A DNA stretch of 64,000 bases. Origin: Smittia aterrima. Lineage: Eukaryota; Arthropoda; Insecta; Diptera; Chironomidae. The first letter of the stretch is position 1; every line of letters begins with the position of its first letter. The notes beneath the pieces were generated by a model. That model was given only the letters and a program-made list of their open reading frames with translations. It searched no databases and was not told the DNA's origin. The translations under genes and the position numbers were made by a program. Below are positions 23,801 through 33,372 of the stretch, piece by piece. The DNA lies in the NCBI GenBank assembly GCA_033063855.1, contig CP093829.1, positions 19,747,537 through 19,811,536 of the forward strand, given 5' to 3'.

Positions 23801-23884
23801 GTCGTTCCTGGATTCGAACCTGGGAAATTCACATTCAAAAATTCTAAACCTGCATCTTGCAAAGTTACCAACCTTAATCACGAC
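23801..23884 (-). other. Degenerate tRNA-like sequence, copy 1
   Basis: The minus strand contains a perfect B box GGTTCGAATCC inside a 5-bp stem (C-C-A-G-G side), a D-arm-like stem, and end segments GTCGT and ACGAC that can pair. The anticodon arm is poor and the middle is too long for a class I tRNA, resembling a decayed type II (Ser or Leu) tRNA. Equivalent sequences occur in all four repeat units. Probably a tRNA relic. Confidence 0.45.
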
Positions 23885-24035
23885 CAACAGAAAACGATCT
23901 TAAACCAACTTTCAGGAGAAAACTTTGGATTTTCACGATTTTTCATTGAAAATGAATGAAAACTTGAAAATGAATGAAAACTTGAAAAAGAAATCTGAAA
24001 TTAGAAAGAAATTATGAAAAAAGAGAAATCCACTT

Positions 24036-24108
24036 TGGAGAAGGCGAGGGTCGAACTCGCGACCTTCCGAATGCGAATCGGACGCTCGTACCTCTGAGCT
24101 ACAACCCC
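24036..24108 (-). tRNA. tRNA-Ala(CGC)-like gene, copy 1
   Basis: The 73-nt minus-strand sequence folds as a tRNA: D stem GCTC/GAGC, anticodon stem TCCGA/TCGGA with loop TTCGCAT (anticodon CGC), 5-nt variable loop, T stem GCGAG/CTCGC with loop TTCGACC, discriminator A. G3 faces U70, the alanine identity pair. A TTTTTT pol III terminator lies about 15 nt downstream. Odd point: acceptor pairs 5-68 and 6-67 are U-U mismatches. The sequence is identical in all four copies. Confidence 0.8.
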
Positions 24109-24296
24109 AATTAAATTTTTGGCCGCTAGAACTTGACCTTATCTTATCATGAATTCTAAGAATTTTAAATCAAAACAATTTTTAATTTCAAAATGTTTTT
24201 AGAAAAATTATCCAAATGAGTTCCGATCAGACACTTAATAATTTTATGTTTCATTTCAATTTATTTCAGTTTTAATTCAAATATTTCTTATCGCGG

Positions 24297-25520
24297 TTAA
24301 GCTTGATGACATTTCATGTGAGATTTGATTTGCTGCAATGTTTTCATCTGATGATTGCAACTTGGGCATTTGTAGATTTTCGGTCCGATGTGAATTTTCT
24401 TGTGAACTTCAAGTTCTTTGATATTTGAAAACTTTTGCCGGCATTTCACAATTGCACAAGACAGTGACTCTCGTCGTGATGCATGAATCTTCATGTGCTG
24501 ACTTATGCTGTTTTTACTCAACGTTCTGCTGCAAGTTGGACATGAAATCTTTAAATGATGGTCCATGTGATTTCTCAACAAAATTTTGTTCTTGAATATC
24601 TTCTGGCACAAATCGCACTGAACTTCCTCGATCTCGTGCTTTCTGTTCTTATGATTGCTTAGAGCACTCAGATTGAAGTAAACATTTTCACAATCATCAC
24701 ATTTAAATCTTGCAGTTGTCGAGTGTTTCTCAATGTGAGTCTGAAGACGACGTTTAGCAAGTAAGTGATGACATATTGGACAAGGAACTTTCTGATGAGT
24801 TTGCATGTGAATTCGGAGTTCAGGCTTAGTTTTCTTTGTTCTTCCGCAAACATCGCAGTGAAAGTTGAGTTTGCTGTGAAAGTTCCTTTCATGATTTCTT
24901 AATCCTGGTTTAGTTGCAAATGAACGAATGCAAATTGTGCACTCATATTTTGTTTCTGGTCCTGTTGCGTAATCTCCATGTCGATGCTGTTGCTGATGAT
25001 TTTTCAGATGTTGCTTTTGTGAGAAGTTTTGCTTGCAAGTTGAGCATGAAAACTTCTTCACATGAGACTGATAATGGTATCCCAAACATCTTTTGGTTGA
25101 AGTTTTGTAATCGCATTTGCTGCAGTGCCAACTTGAGTCCTTGTGATGAACTTCAGAGATATGAATCGATTTGCTATTGTTGTTCTTAAACTGTTGATAG
25201 CAGAACACACATTCGATGATTTTTATTGATTTGCTCTTGAAACCATAATCTCCACACTTCTCAAGAGTTTTACAAGTTTTTAAATGATTGCACAAGTTTC
25301 CTGAATTCTTAGTTGCATATTCGCACTTTCCACAAGCAAAATATGATTCGAACAACTTTGCAGGACTTTTCCACTTTTCGTCGAATTTTCTCAACACAAT
25401 TTTAACCTCTTTCACTTCAGGTTCATCTTCAGTCTCTGGATCATCTGGCAGATAACAAGTGAAGTGAACTTCCTGCTCGTGTTTGATATTATCGATGATT
25501 TCTTGCCTAAATTCGTCCAT
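24297..25520 (-). CDS. C2H2 zinc-finger protein, intact copy 8 (407 aa)
   Basis: Intact single-exon copy starting M-D-E-F-R-Q-E-I-I-D. The N-terminus of 62 residues is followed by twelve fingers. Finger 1 is of C2HC type (C-G-K-C ... H-L-K-T-C). Its fingers 10-11 (S-K-N-S-I-S-Q-H through F-S-N-I-K-E-L-E) are identical in protein sequence to copy 9, although other fingers differ. This suggests gene conversion or unequal exchange. AAGTCA/TGACTT lies upstream at 25611-25631. Predicted nuclear DNA-binding protein, target unknown. Confidence 0.85.
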   Translation of the reverse strand: MDEFRQEIIDNIKHEQEVHFTCYLPDDPETEDEPEVKEVKIVLRKFDEKWKSPAKLFESYFACGKCEYATKNSGNLCNHLKTCKTLEKCGDYGFKSKSIKIIECVFCYQQFKNNNSKSIHISEVHHKDSSWHCSKCDYKTSTKRCLGYHYQSHVKKFSCSTCKQNFSQKQHLKNHQQQHRHGDYATGPETKYECTICIRSFATKPGLRNHERNFHSKLNFHCDVCGRTKKTKPELRIHMQTHQKVPCPICHHLLAKRRLQTHIEKHSTTARFKCDDCENVYFNLSALSNHKNRKHEIEEVQCDLCQKIFKNKILLRNHMDHHLKISCPTCSRTLSKNSISQHMKIHASRRESLSCAIVKCRQKFSNIKELEVHKKIHIGPKIYKCPSCNHQMKTLQQIKSHMKCHQA

Positions 25521-25807
25521 TACGAGCTCGAGATTTGTTTATTGTTGTGAACTAATCGGAAACTGAATTTTTACCTGAAAATGGTTCAATTATTGCAGCA
25601 GAAAAGTTATAAGTCAAGCTACGAGTGACTTATCTTATTCTTACTTAATGCCTGAAATTTAAAATTATAAATTGAATTTCATCCAAATTAAGAAGTTTCC
25701 ATGAATATCTTCACAAATTGAAATCGTCGCAATAAAACAAAATCGTCTGGAAATTTTATGTTTCAATTCAATTTATTTCACTTTTAATTCAACATTTCTA
25801 AGCATTG

Positions 25808-27031
25808 TTAAGCTTGATGACATTTCAAATGTTTTTTCATATCCAGCAATTTTTTCGATTGATAATTGCAATTCAGACATTTGTAGTTTTGTGGTCCGAT
25901 GTGAATTTGTTTGTGTTCTTCAAGTTCTTTGATATTTGAAAACTTTTGGCGACATTTCACAATTGCACAAGACAGTGACTCTCGTCGTGATGCATGAATC
26001 TTCATGTGCTGACTTATGCTGTTTTTACTCATCGATCTGCTGCAAGTTGGACATGAAATCTTTAAATGATGTTGCATGTGATTTCTCAACAAAATTTTGT
26101 TCTTGAATATTTTATTGCACAAATCGCATTGAACTTGCTCGATCTTGTGCTTTCTGATCTTATGAATATTCAGATCATTCTGGTTGAAATAAACTTTATC
26201 ACAATCATCGCATTTGAAGGTTGGAGTAGTGGAATGCTGTTTAATGTGACTCTGAAGATTACGTTTAGCAAGGAAGTGATGACAAATTGGGCAAGGAACT
26301 TTCTGATGAATTTGCATGTGCTGTCGTAGACACCACTTAGCTTTCGTTGTTTTTCCACAAACATCGCAGTGGAATTTGTGTTTGCTATGAACGCTCCTTT
26401 CATGATTTCTCAATCCGGATTTAGTTGGAAATGATTTAATGCAAGCTGTGCAATCGTATTTTATTTCCGGTCCTATGGCATGTTCTCCATGGCGATGTTG
26501 CTGTTGATGATTTATCAAACGTTGATTATGCGAGAAATTTTGCTTGCAAGTTTGGCATGAAAATTTCTTTACGTGAATCTGATAATGAAGTCTAAGACAT
26601 TGATTGTTTGAGGTTTTGTAATCACATTTGCTGCAGTGCCAACTTGAGTCCTTGTGATGAGCCTGAGAAATGTGGATCGTCCTGCAGTTGCTGCAATTGA
26701 ATTGTTGATAGCAGAAGACACATTTGATGATCTTTTCTGACTTGCGTTTCAAACGACAATCTTCGCATTTTTTAAGAGTTTCACAGACTTTTAAATGTCT
26801 TTCCAAGTTTCCTGACTGCTTGTATGCGTATTCGCACTTTCCACAAACAAAATATGATTTGAACAATTCGGGAGAACTTTTCCACGTTTTATCAAATTTC
26901 CGCAAAACAATTTTCACTTCCTTCACTTCAAGTTCTTCGTCAGACTCTGGATCACCTGGCAGATAACAAGTGAAGTGAACTTCCGGCTCGTGTTTGATAT
27001 TATCGACGATTTCTTGAGAATATTCTTCCAT
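25808..27031 (-). CDS. C2H2 zinc-finger protein, intact copy 9 (407 aa)
   Basis: Intact single-exon copy with the family N-terminus and twelve fingers. It differs from its neighbours mainly in finger helices (for example A-K-W-C-L-R-Q-H in finger 6), the positions that contact DNA. The C-terminal fingers 10-11 match copy 8. Upstream AAGTCA at 27123-27128 and TGACTT at 27138-27143. The start codon is the conserved family position. Confidence 0.85.
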   Translation of the reverse strand: MEEYSQEIVDNIKHEPEVHFTCYLPGDPESDEELEVKEVKIVLRKFDKTWKSSPELFKSYFVCGKCEYAYKQSGNLERHLKVCETLKKCEDCRLKRKSEKIIKCVFCYQQFNCSNCRTIHISQAHHKDSSWHCSKCDYKTSNNQCLRLHYQIHVKKFSCQTCKQNFSHNQRLINHQQQHRHGEHAIGPEIKYDCTACIKSFPTKSGLRNHERSVHSKHKFHCDVCGKTTKAKWCLRQHMQIHQKVPCPICHHFLAKRNLQSHIKQHSTTPTFKCDDCDKVYFNQNDLNIHKIRKHKIEQVQCDLCNKIFKNKILLRNHMQHHLKISCPTCSRSMSKNSISQHMKIHASRRESLSCAIVKCRQKFSNIKELEEHKQIHIGPQNYKCLNCNYQSKKLLDMKKHLKCHQA

Positions 27032-27342
27032 TACGAGCTCGAGATTTGTTTATTGTTGTGAACTGATCGGAAACTGAATTTTTACCTGAAAATGGTTCAA
27101 TTGTTTGCAGCAATAAAGTTCTAAGTCATGCTGGGAGTGACTTAGCTTATTCTTACTTGATCCCTGAAATTTAAAATTATAAATTGGATTTCATTTAAAT
27201 AAAGAAGTTTCTATGAATAGCTTTACGAATATAATTTGTCGCTTCATAACAAAATTATTTGAAAATATTGAATGAAAAGATTTGTAATTTTATGTTTTAA
27301 TTCAATATATTTCAGTTTTAATTCAAATATTTCTAAGCAGAA

Positions 27343-28569
27343 TTAAGATTGATGATGTTTCATGTGTTTTTTCATATTCAGCAATCTTTTCGTTTGATGA
27401 TTGCAGTTCGGGCATTTGTAGACTTTCGTTCCGATGTGGATTTGTTTGTGTTCTTCAAGTTCTTTGATATTTGAAAACTTTTGATGACAATACGCGATTG
27501 CACAAAATATTGACTCTCGCTTCAACGAATGAATTTTCATGTGCTTAGTAAAACTGGTTTTACTTATCATTCTGCTACAGGTTGAACATGAAACCATCAA
27601 ATGAATTCTTATGTGATGTCTTAGCAAAAGTTTGTTCTTGAAAATCTTTTGGCACAAATCGCACTGAACTTGCTCGATCTCGTGTTTTTGGCTCTTATGA
27701 ATGTTTAGATCATTTAGGTCGAAGAAAGCTTTTTCACAAGAATCGCATTTGAATCTTGGATTGGTCGAATGCTTCTTAATGTGATTCTTAAGACGATACT
27801 CAGCAAACAAGTGATGGCAAATTGGACAAGGAACTTTCTGATGTTTTTGCAAGTGATGTCGGAGGTCAGACTTTGTTTTCGTTGTTCTTCCGCAAATATC
27901 ACAATGGAACTTGAGTTTACTGTGAAAGTTCTTTTCATGTTTTCTTAAACCTTCTTTAGTTGCAAACGAACGAATGCAAATTGTGCAGTCGAATGTAATT
28001 TCCGGTTCCTTTGCGTATTCTCCATGTCGATGTTGTTGTTGATGTATTTTCAAATGTTGCTTACGTGAGAAGATTTTCTTGCAAGTTGAGCATGAAAACG
28101 TTTTCACGTGAATTTGAAAATGCTGTCTTAAGCATTCTTTGGTTGAAGTTTCGTGATCGCATTTGCTGCAGTGCCAACTTGAGTCCTTGCAATGAACTTC
28201 AGAGATATGAATCGATTTGCTATTGTTATTCTTGAATTGTTGATCGCAGTAGCCACATTTGATGATTTTTTGAGATTTGTTCTTGAAACCATAATCTCCG
28301 CAATTCTCAAGAGTTTCACAGATTTTCAAATGTCTTTCTAAGTTTCCTGACAGCTTACTTGCATAATTACACTTTCCACAAACAAAATATGATTCGAACA
28401 ACTTGGGAGAACTTTTCCACGTTTCATCGAATTTCCGCAAAACAATTTTCACTTCTTGCACTTCAGGTTCATCGTCAGTCTCTGGATCATCTGGCAGATA
28501 ACAAGTGAAGTGAACTTCCGGCTCGTGCTTAATATTATCGATGATTTTTTGAGAATATTCTTCTTCCAT
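27343..28569 (-). CDS. C2H2 zinc-finger protein, intact copy 10 (408 aa)
   Basis: Intact single-exon copy, start M-E-E-E-Y-S-Q-K-I-I-D. Twelve fingers are present. In finger 10 the second zinc-binding residue is kept (C-S-T-C), and finger 11 reads C-A-I-A-Y-C. It ends H-H-Q-S, unlike the usual C-H-Q-A. Upstream it has the compact palindrome AAGTCATGTGACTT (28659-28672), shared with copies 11-13. It lies just right of copy 9 and left of DUF1091 gene 1. Confidence 0.85.
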   Translation of the reverse strand: MEEEYSQKIIDNIKHEPEVHFTCYLPDDPETDDEPEVQEVKIVLRKFDETWKSSPKLFESYFVCGKCNYASKLSGNLERHLKICETLENCGDYGFKNKSQKIIKCGYCDQQFKNNNSKSIHISEVHCKDSSWHCSKCDHETSTKECLRQHFQIHVKTFSCSTCKKIFSRKQHLKIHQQQHRHGEYAKEPEITFDCTICIRSFATKEGLRKHEKNFHSKLKFHCDICGRTTKTKSDLRHHLQKHQKVPCPICHHLFAEYRLKNHIKKHSTNPRFKCDSCEKAFFDLNDLNIHKSQKHEIEQVQCDLCQKIFKNKLLLRHHIRIHLMVSCSTCSRMISKTSFTKHMKIHSLKRESIFCAIAYCHQKFSNIKELEEHKQIHIGTKVYKCPNCNHQTKRLLNMKKHMKHHQS

Positions 28570-28860
28570 TGCGAACTTTAAATTTATCAGCTGATGTGAA
28601 CTGATCGGAAACTGAGCTTCTACCTGAAATGGTTCAATTTTTGCAGCAGCAACGAACTAAGTCATGTGACTTCGCTTATTCTTTCTTGTAACAAACTTTT
28701 CGAAATAAAATGATGAGAATCGGTAACGAACATGATCAGGTTTTCAGAAAGATTGAAGCAAAGTTTCGTCGCCGAAACACAAATTCGTTAGTTCAACAAA
28801 ATTAAGTTTTATTAATAACTTTGTTTACGATGCCACTACCAGTTCATCGAGATTGCTCAA

Positions 28861-29494
28861 TTAAAATGATGTTTTAATATCAGATTTCACTTCAAATCCA
28901 AACTCAAGACGCAGAAAAGTCGTTTTGTTGCTGTTGTGATGTTCATTTGTAAATCGATAAACTCCTGAAGCGAATGTCGATAGCCATTTGTAATCATTGA
29001 TTGTCACGTTCCGAATATCGAATCGACCAGGTTTCCCGTCACATTTCTTAAAAATATTTGGAGCCGATTGGCTGAGAATGCCGTGGAGTAACTTTAAGAA
29101 GATATTTTCTGAAGTCCCTTCGACGAATCCACACCAATCAAGAAACTTGAATGTAATCACTGGACGGAAGATGTTTCCATATTTGTACTCGATTTCAAAC
29201 GAAGTCTGCATACGTTTGAGTTAACTTTCTTTTGTCTCAAATAAATCAACTTACATAAACAGGACTTTTTGGAATTCGATAATAAGTCATTCCGAGGTTC
29301 AATGTTGAGATTGTTCTGGAATATACTTTAATGTGACAATAATGAATTGTTACCACGCTCTGATCATAAGAACGACATTTTGCGTTCCGAAATCGCGTGA
29401 ACTGCGGTTGTGCATCTGAGGTCGTCAGAAAGTTCAAGAATATGATCAACAAAACTGATTTCAACAACAACTTGAGAGCGATGAAGTTCTTCAT
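28861..29494 (-). CDS. DUF1091 secreted protein, gene 1 (194 aa)
   Basis: Two exons: 29494-29255 and 29205-28861, phase-0 intron of 49 bp, 195 codons. A signal peptide (to about D-A-Q, residue 28) precedes a mature protein of about 165 residues. The core Y-G-N-I-F-R-P-V-I-T-F-K-F-L-D-W-C-G-F and the following Cys match the DUF1091 family of insect secreted proteins, related to CheB chemosensory proteins and the ML lipid-binding fold. A role in binding hydrophobic ligands is inferred. The ORF-internal M-Q before T-S-F-E is intron sequence. Confidence 0.82.
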
Positions 29495-29865
29495 TCTCGA
29501 TCAGATGATGACTATTCAAAAAATAATTATTAAACAAAACTCTGTCGAACTGATTACTAATTGCTTTCGGAAAAGTTGCATTTTCCTGTAATCAAAGTTA
29601 AACTTTGAATTAAATCTCTTTTGTTATACAAATTGACTAGGAAAAATTTTGTGTGTCGTGAAATACCGACGTTGATAAGATTTTATCACTTTGAGTTCTT
29701 TTGTTTTAACCAGTTTGTTTCACGTTAACACTTCATAACAGTCTGACAATAACTGCGAGAGAATTTTTTGTACTAGCATCGACAGCTCTTATCAGAAAAC
29801 TTGCACAAAAAGCTTACGAGTAATAAAAAATATTAAAAAGAAACATCTCACTATAAAAGTTTTTT

Positions 29866-29955
29866 CTTGGATTCGAACCTGGGAAATTCACATTCAAACA
29901 TTCTAAACCTGCATCTAAGATACTGTATCTTAGATACAGCATCTTGCAAAGTTTC
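29866..29955 (-). other. Degenerate tRNA-like sequence, copy 2, with palindromic insert
   Basis: Same relic as in unit A, with the B box GGTTCGAATCC intact. About 28 extra bases in the middle contain nested perfect palindromes AAGATACTGTATCTT (29917-29931) and GTATCTTAGATAC (29925-29937). The insert makes a functional tRNA impossible for this copy. Confidence 0.45.
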
Positions 29956-30095
29956 CCAATCTCAAGACAAACAGAAAACGATCTTAGTTTCAGGAGAAAA
30001 CTTTAGATTTTTACGATTTTTCATTGAAAATGAATGAAAACTTGAAAAAGAAAACTGAAATTAGAAAGAAATAATGAAAAAAGAGAAATCCACTT

Positions 30096-30168
30096 TGGAG
30101 AAGGCGAGGGTCGAACTCGCGACCTTCCGAATGCGAATCGGACGCTCGTACCTCTGAGCTACAACCCC
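30096..30168 (-). tRNA. tRNA-Ala(CGC)-like gene, copy 2
   Basis: Identical over 73 nt to the copy at 24036-24108: anticodon CGC, G3-U70, two U-U mismatches in the acceptor stem, and a T-run terminator downstream. Located between the tRNA relic and zinc-finger copy 11. Confidence 0.8.
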
Positions 30169-30355
30169 AATTAAATTTATAGCCGCTAGAACTCGACCTT
30201 ATCTTATCATGAATTCTAAGAATTTTAAATCAAAACAATTTTATCTTCAAAATGTTTTTTAAAATATTATCAAAATGAGTTCTGATCAGACACTTAATAA
30301 TTTTATGTTTCATTTCAATTTATTTCAGTTTTAATTCAAATATTTCTAAGCTCAA

Positions 30356-31575
30356 TCAAGCTTGATGACATTTCATGTGATATTTGATTTGCTGCAATGT
30401 TTTCTTGTGATAATTGCAATTCGGGCATTTGTAGATTTGCGGTCCGATGTGAATTTTCTTGTGATCTTCAAGTTCTTTGATATTTGAACACTTTTGCCGG
30501 CATTTCACGATGTTACAAGCCAAAGAATCTCGTTTTGATGAATGAATTTTCATGTGCTGATTCAAACTGTGTTTACTCATCGATCTGCCGCATGTTGAAC
30601 ATGAAATCTTCAAATGATGTGATTTCTCAACAAAAGTTTGTTCTTGAAAAACTTTTGGCATAAATCGCACTGAACTTGTTCGATCCTGTGTTTTTGGCTC
30701 TTGTGAATGTTTAGACCATGCAGGTCGAAGAAAGCTTTTTTACAAGAATCGCATTTGAAGCTTGCAGTGGTCGTATGCTTTTTAATGTGGCTCTGAAGAC
30801 GATACTGAACAAGCAAGTGATGACAAATTGGACAAGGAACTTTCTGATGAATTTGCATGTGAATTCGGAAGTGAGACTTTTTTTTCGTTGTTTTTCCACA
30901 AACATCGCAATGAAATTTGATTTTACTATGAACGTACTTTTCATGTTGTCGTAATCCGTCTTTAGTTGCAAACGAATGAATGCAAATAGTGCAATCAAAT
31001 TGTATATCTTGTCCTGTTGCATAATTTCCATGTCGATTGTTTTTTTGATGATTTTTCAAATACTGAATATGTGAGAACGAATGATGACAGGTTTGGCATG
31101 AAAACTTCTTCACGTGAATCTGATAATGTTGTCTCAAGCATTCTTTGTTTAAAGTAGAGTAATCGCATTTACAGCAGAGCCAAGTAGAATCCTTGCGATG
31201 AACTTGGAAAATATGAATCGATTTGCAGTTGTTGCAATTAAATTGTTTATCGCAGTAGCCGCAGTCGAAGATTTTCTCTGACATGTTTTTCAATAAACAT
31301 CTTTCGCCTTTCTTGAGAGGCTTACAAGTTTTTAAATGTTTGTTCAAGTCGCTTGATGTCTTAGTTGCGTATTCGCACTTTCCACAAACAAAATATGATT
31401 CGAACAACTTGGCTGAACTTTTCCACTTTTTGTCGAATTTTCTCAACACAATTTTAACTTCTTTCACTTCAGGTTCTTCGTCAGTCTCTGGATCACTTGG
31501 CAGATAACAAGTGAAGTGAACTTCCTGCTCGTGTTTTATATTATCGACGATTTCTTGAGAATATTCTTCTTCCAT
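30356..31575 (-). pseudogene. C2H2 zinc-finger family copy 11, 7-bp deletion
   Basis: From the ATG at 31575 the frame is open through fingers 1-8 and into finger 9. A 7-bp deletion near 30614-30620 (paralogues have H-M-D-H-H; here H-I-I-stop) shifts it. The remaining fingers are intact in the other frame down to TAA at 30356. One recent lesion in an otherwise complete gene marks a very young pseudogene. The truncated protein would keep eight full fingers. The palindrome AAGTCATGTGACTT is at 31666-31679. Confidence 0.83.
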
Positions 31576-31904
31576 TACGAACTTTAAATTTATCAGTTGA
31601 TGTGAACTGATCGGAAACTGAATTTTTACCTGAAAATGGTCCAATTTTTGCAGCAGCAACAAACTAAGTCATGTGACTTCGCTTATTCTTTCTTGTGACC
31701 AATTTTTAAAAATAAAATGATGAGAATCGGTATCCAACATGATCTGTTTTCAGAAAGATTGAAGCAAAGTTTCGTCGCCGAAACACAAATTCGTTAGTTC
31801 AACGACATTAAGTTTTATTATTTTTTTTTTGTGAAATTTTTTCCTGAATTATCAGTTAACAACTTTGTTTACGATGCCACTACCAATTCAATGAGATTGC
31901 TCAA

Positions 31905-32538
31905 TTAAAATGATGTTTTAATATCAGATTTCACTTCAAATCCAAACTCAAGACGCAAGAAAGTCGTTTTGTTGCTGTTGTGATGTTCATTTGTAAATCG
32001 ATAAATTCCTGAAGGAAAAGTCGATAGCCATTTGTGATCATTGATTGTCACGTTCCGAATATCGAATCGACAAGGTTTCCCATCACATTTTTTAAAAATA
32101 TTTGGAGCCGATTGACTGAGAATGCCGTGAAGTAACTTTAAGAAGATATTTTCTGTAGTCCCTTCGACGAATCCACACCAATCAAGAAACTTGAATGTAA
32201 TCACTGGACGGAAGATTTGTCCATATTTGTACTCGATTTCAAATGAAGTCTGCATAAGTTTGAGTTAACTTTCTTTTGCCACCAATGAATCAACTTACAT
32301 ATAATGGTTTTTCTGGAGTCCGATGATAAGTCATTCCGAGGTTCAATGTTGAGATTGTTCTGGAATAAACTTTAATGTGACAATAATGAATTGTTAGCAC
32401 GCTCTGATCATAAGAACGACATTTTGCGTTCCGAAATCGCGTGAACTGCGGTTGTGCATCTGAGGTCGTCAGAAAGTTCAAGAATATGATCCACAAAACT
32501 GATTTCAACAACAACTTGAGAGCGATAAAATTCTTCAT
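31905..32538 (-). CDS. DUF1091 secreted protein, gene 2 (194 aa)
   Basis: Exons 32538-32299 and 32249-31905, with the same lengths and phase as gene 1. Signal peptide about residues 1-28. The mature protein differs from gene 1 at few positions, such as T-E-N-I-F for S-E-N-I-F and K-P-C-R for K-P-G-R, the latter adding a cysteine. Intact and probably expressed; unit B. Confidence 0.82.
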
Positions 32539-32931
32539 TCTCGATCAGATGATGACTATTCTAAAAATATTTATTTACCAAAGCTCTGTCGAACAGGTTA
32601 CTAATTGCTTTCGGAAAAGTTGCATTTTCCTGTAATCAAAGTTAAACTTTGAATTAAAATCTCTCTTTTATTATGCAAATTGACTATGAAAACAATTTTG
32701 TTGGTCGTGAAATATCGAGGTTGATAAGATTTTATCACTTTGAGTTCTTTTGTTTCAACCAGCTTGTTTCACGTTTTCACTTCATAACAGTCTGACAAAA
32801 ACTGCGAGAGAAATTTTTTGTACTAGCATCGACAGCTCTTATGTGAAAACTTGCACAAAAAAGCTTATGAGTAATAAAAAATATAAAAAAGAAATTTTTA
32901 CCTTATAATTAATTATAAAAGTTTTTTTTTT

Positions 32932-33010
32932 TGGATTCGAACCTGGGAAATTCACATTCAAAAATTCTAAACCTGCATCTTTCCAAACCTCAGCATTACT
33001 CGTGACCAAC
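32932..33010 (-). other. Degenerate tRNA-like sequence, copy 3
   Basis: Third copy of the relic, with the B box intact and the D-arm region shortened relative to copy 1. Preceded on the plus strand by a T-rich run. Confidence 0.42.
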
Positions 33011-33141
33011 AGAAAACGATCTTTAACTTCAGGGGAAAACTTTAGATTTTCACGATTTTTCATTGAAAATGAAGAAAACCTTGAAAACGAAAACTGAAAT
33101 TAGAAAGAAATAAAGAAAAAAGAGAAATCCACTTTGGTGTT

Positions 33142-33214
33142 TGGAGAAGGCGAGGGTCGAACTCGCGACCTTCCGAATGCGAATCGGACGCTCGTACCTC
33201 TGAGCTACAACCCC
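33142..33214 (-). tRNA. tRNA-Ala(CGC)-like gene, copy 3
   Basis: Identical 73-nt sequence. The 3' flank differs by a short insertion between the gene and the downstream T-run, but the gene itself has not changed, which suggests selection or recent homogenisation. Confidence 0.8.
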
Positions 33215-33372
33215 AATTAAATTTTTGGCCGCTAAACCACGACCTTATTGTCTCATGAATTCTAAGAATTTTAAATCAAAACAATTTTAATTTTCAAAAT
33301 ATTCAAAATGTTTAAAGAAAATATTTCTTTCTCTATTTATTTCAGTTTTAATTCAAATATTTCTTAACACAA

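Larger units (their letters stand above)
23544..29670. repeat. Repeat unit A: tRNA-like, tRNA-Ala, three zinc-finger genes, DUF1091 gene, ITPase tail
   Basis: The first of four direct repeat units. It begins with the block containing TGATAAGATTTTATCA (23545-23560), only about 40 bp upstream of the myosin start codon. It holds the tRNA relic, tRNA-Ala, zinc-finger copies 8-10 and DUF1091 gene 1. It ends near 29640-29670 in a short copy of the ITPase C-terminal coding and 3' sequence. It is longer than units B-D because it has three zinc-finger genes instead of one. Confidence 0.75.
29671..32719. repeat. Repeat unit B: tRNA-like, tRNA-Ala, zinc-finger copy 11, DUF1091 gene 2, ITPase tail
   Basis: A direct repeat of about 3.05 kb with the same order as units A, C and D. 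It starts with TGATAAGATTTTATCA at 29673-29688 and ends in the ITPase-tail fragment near 32690-32719. Offsets between DUF1091 stop codons (28861, 31905, 34914, 38130) give the period. Confidence 0.85.
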
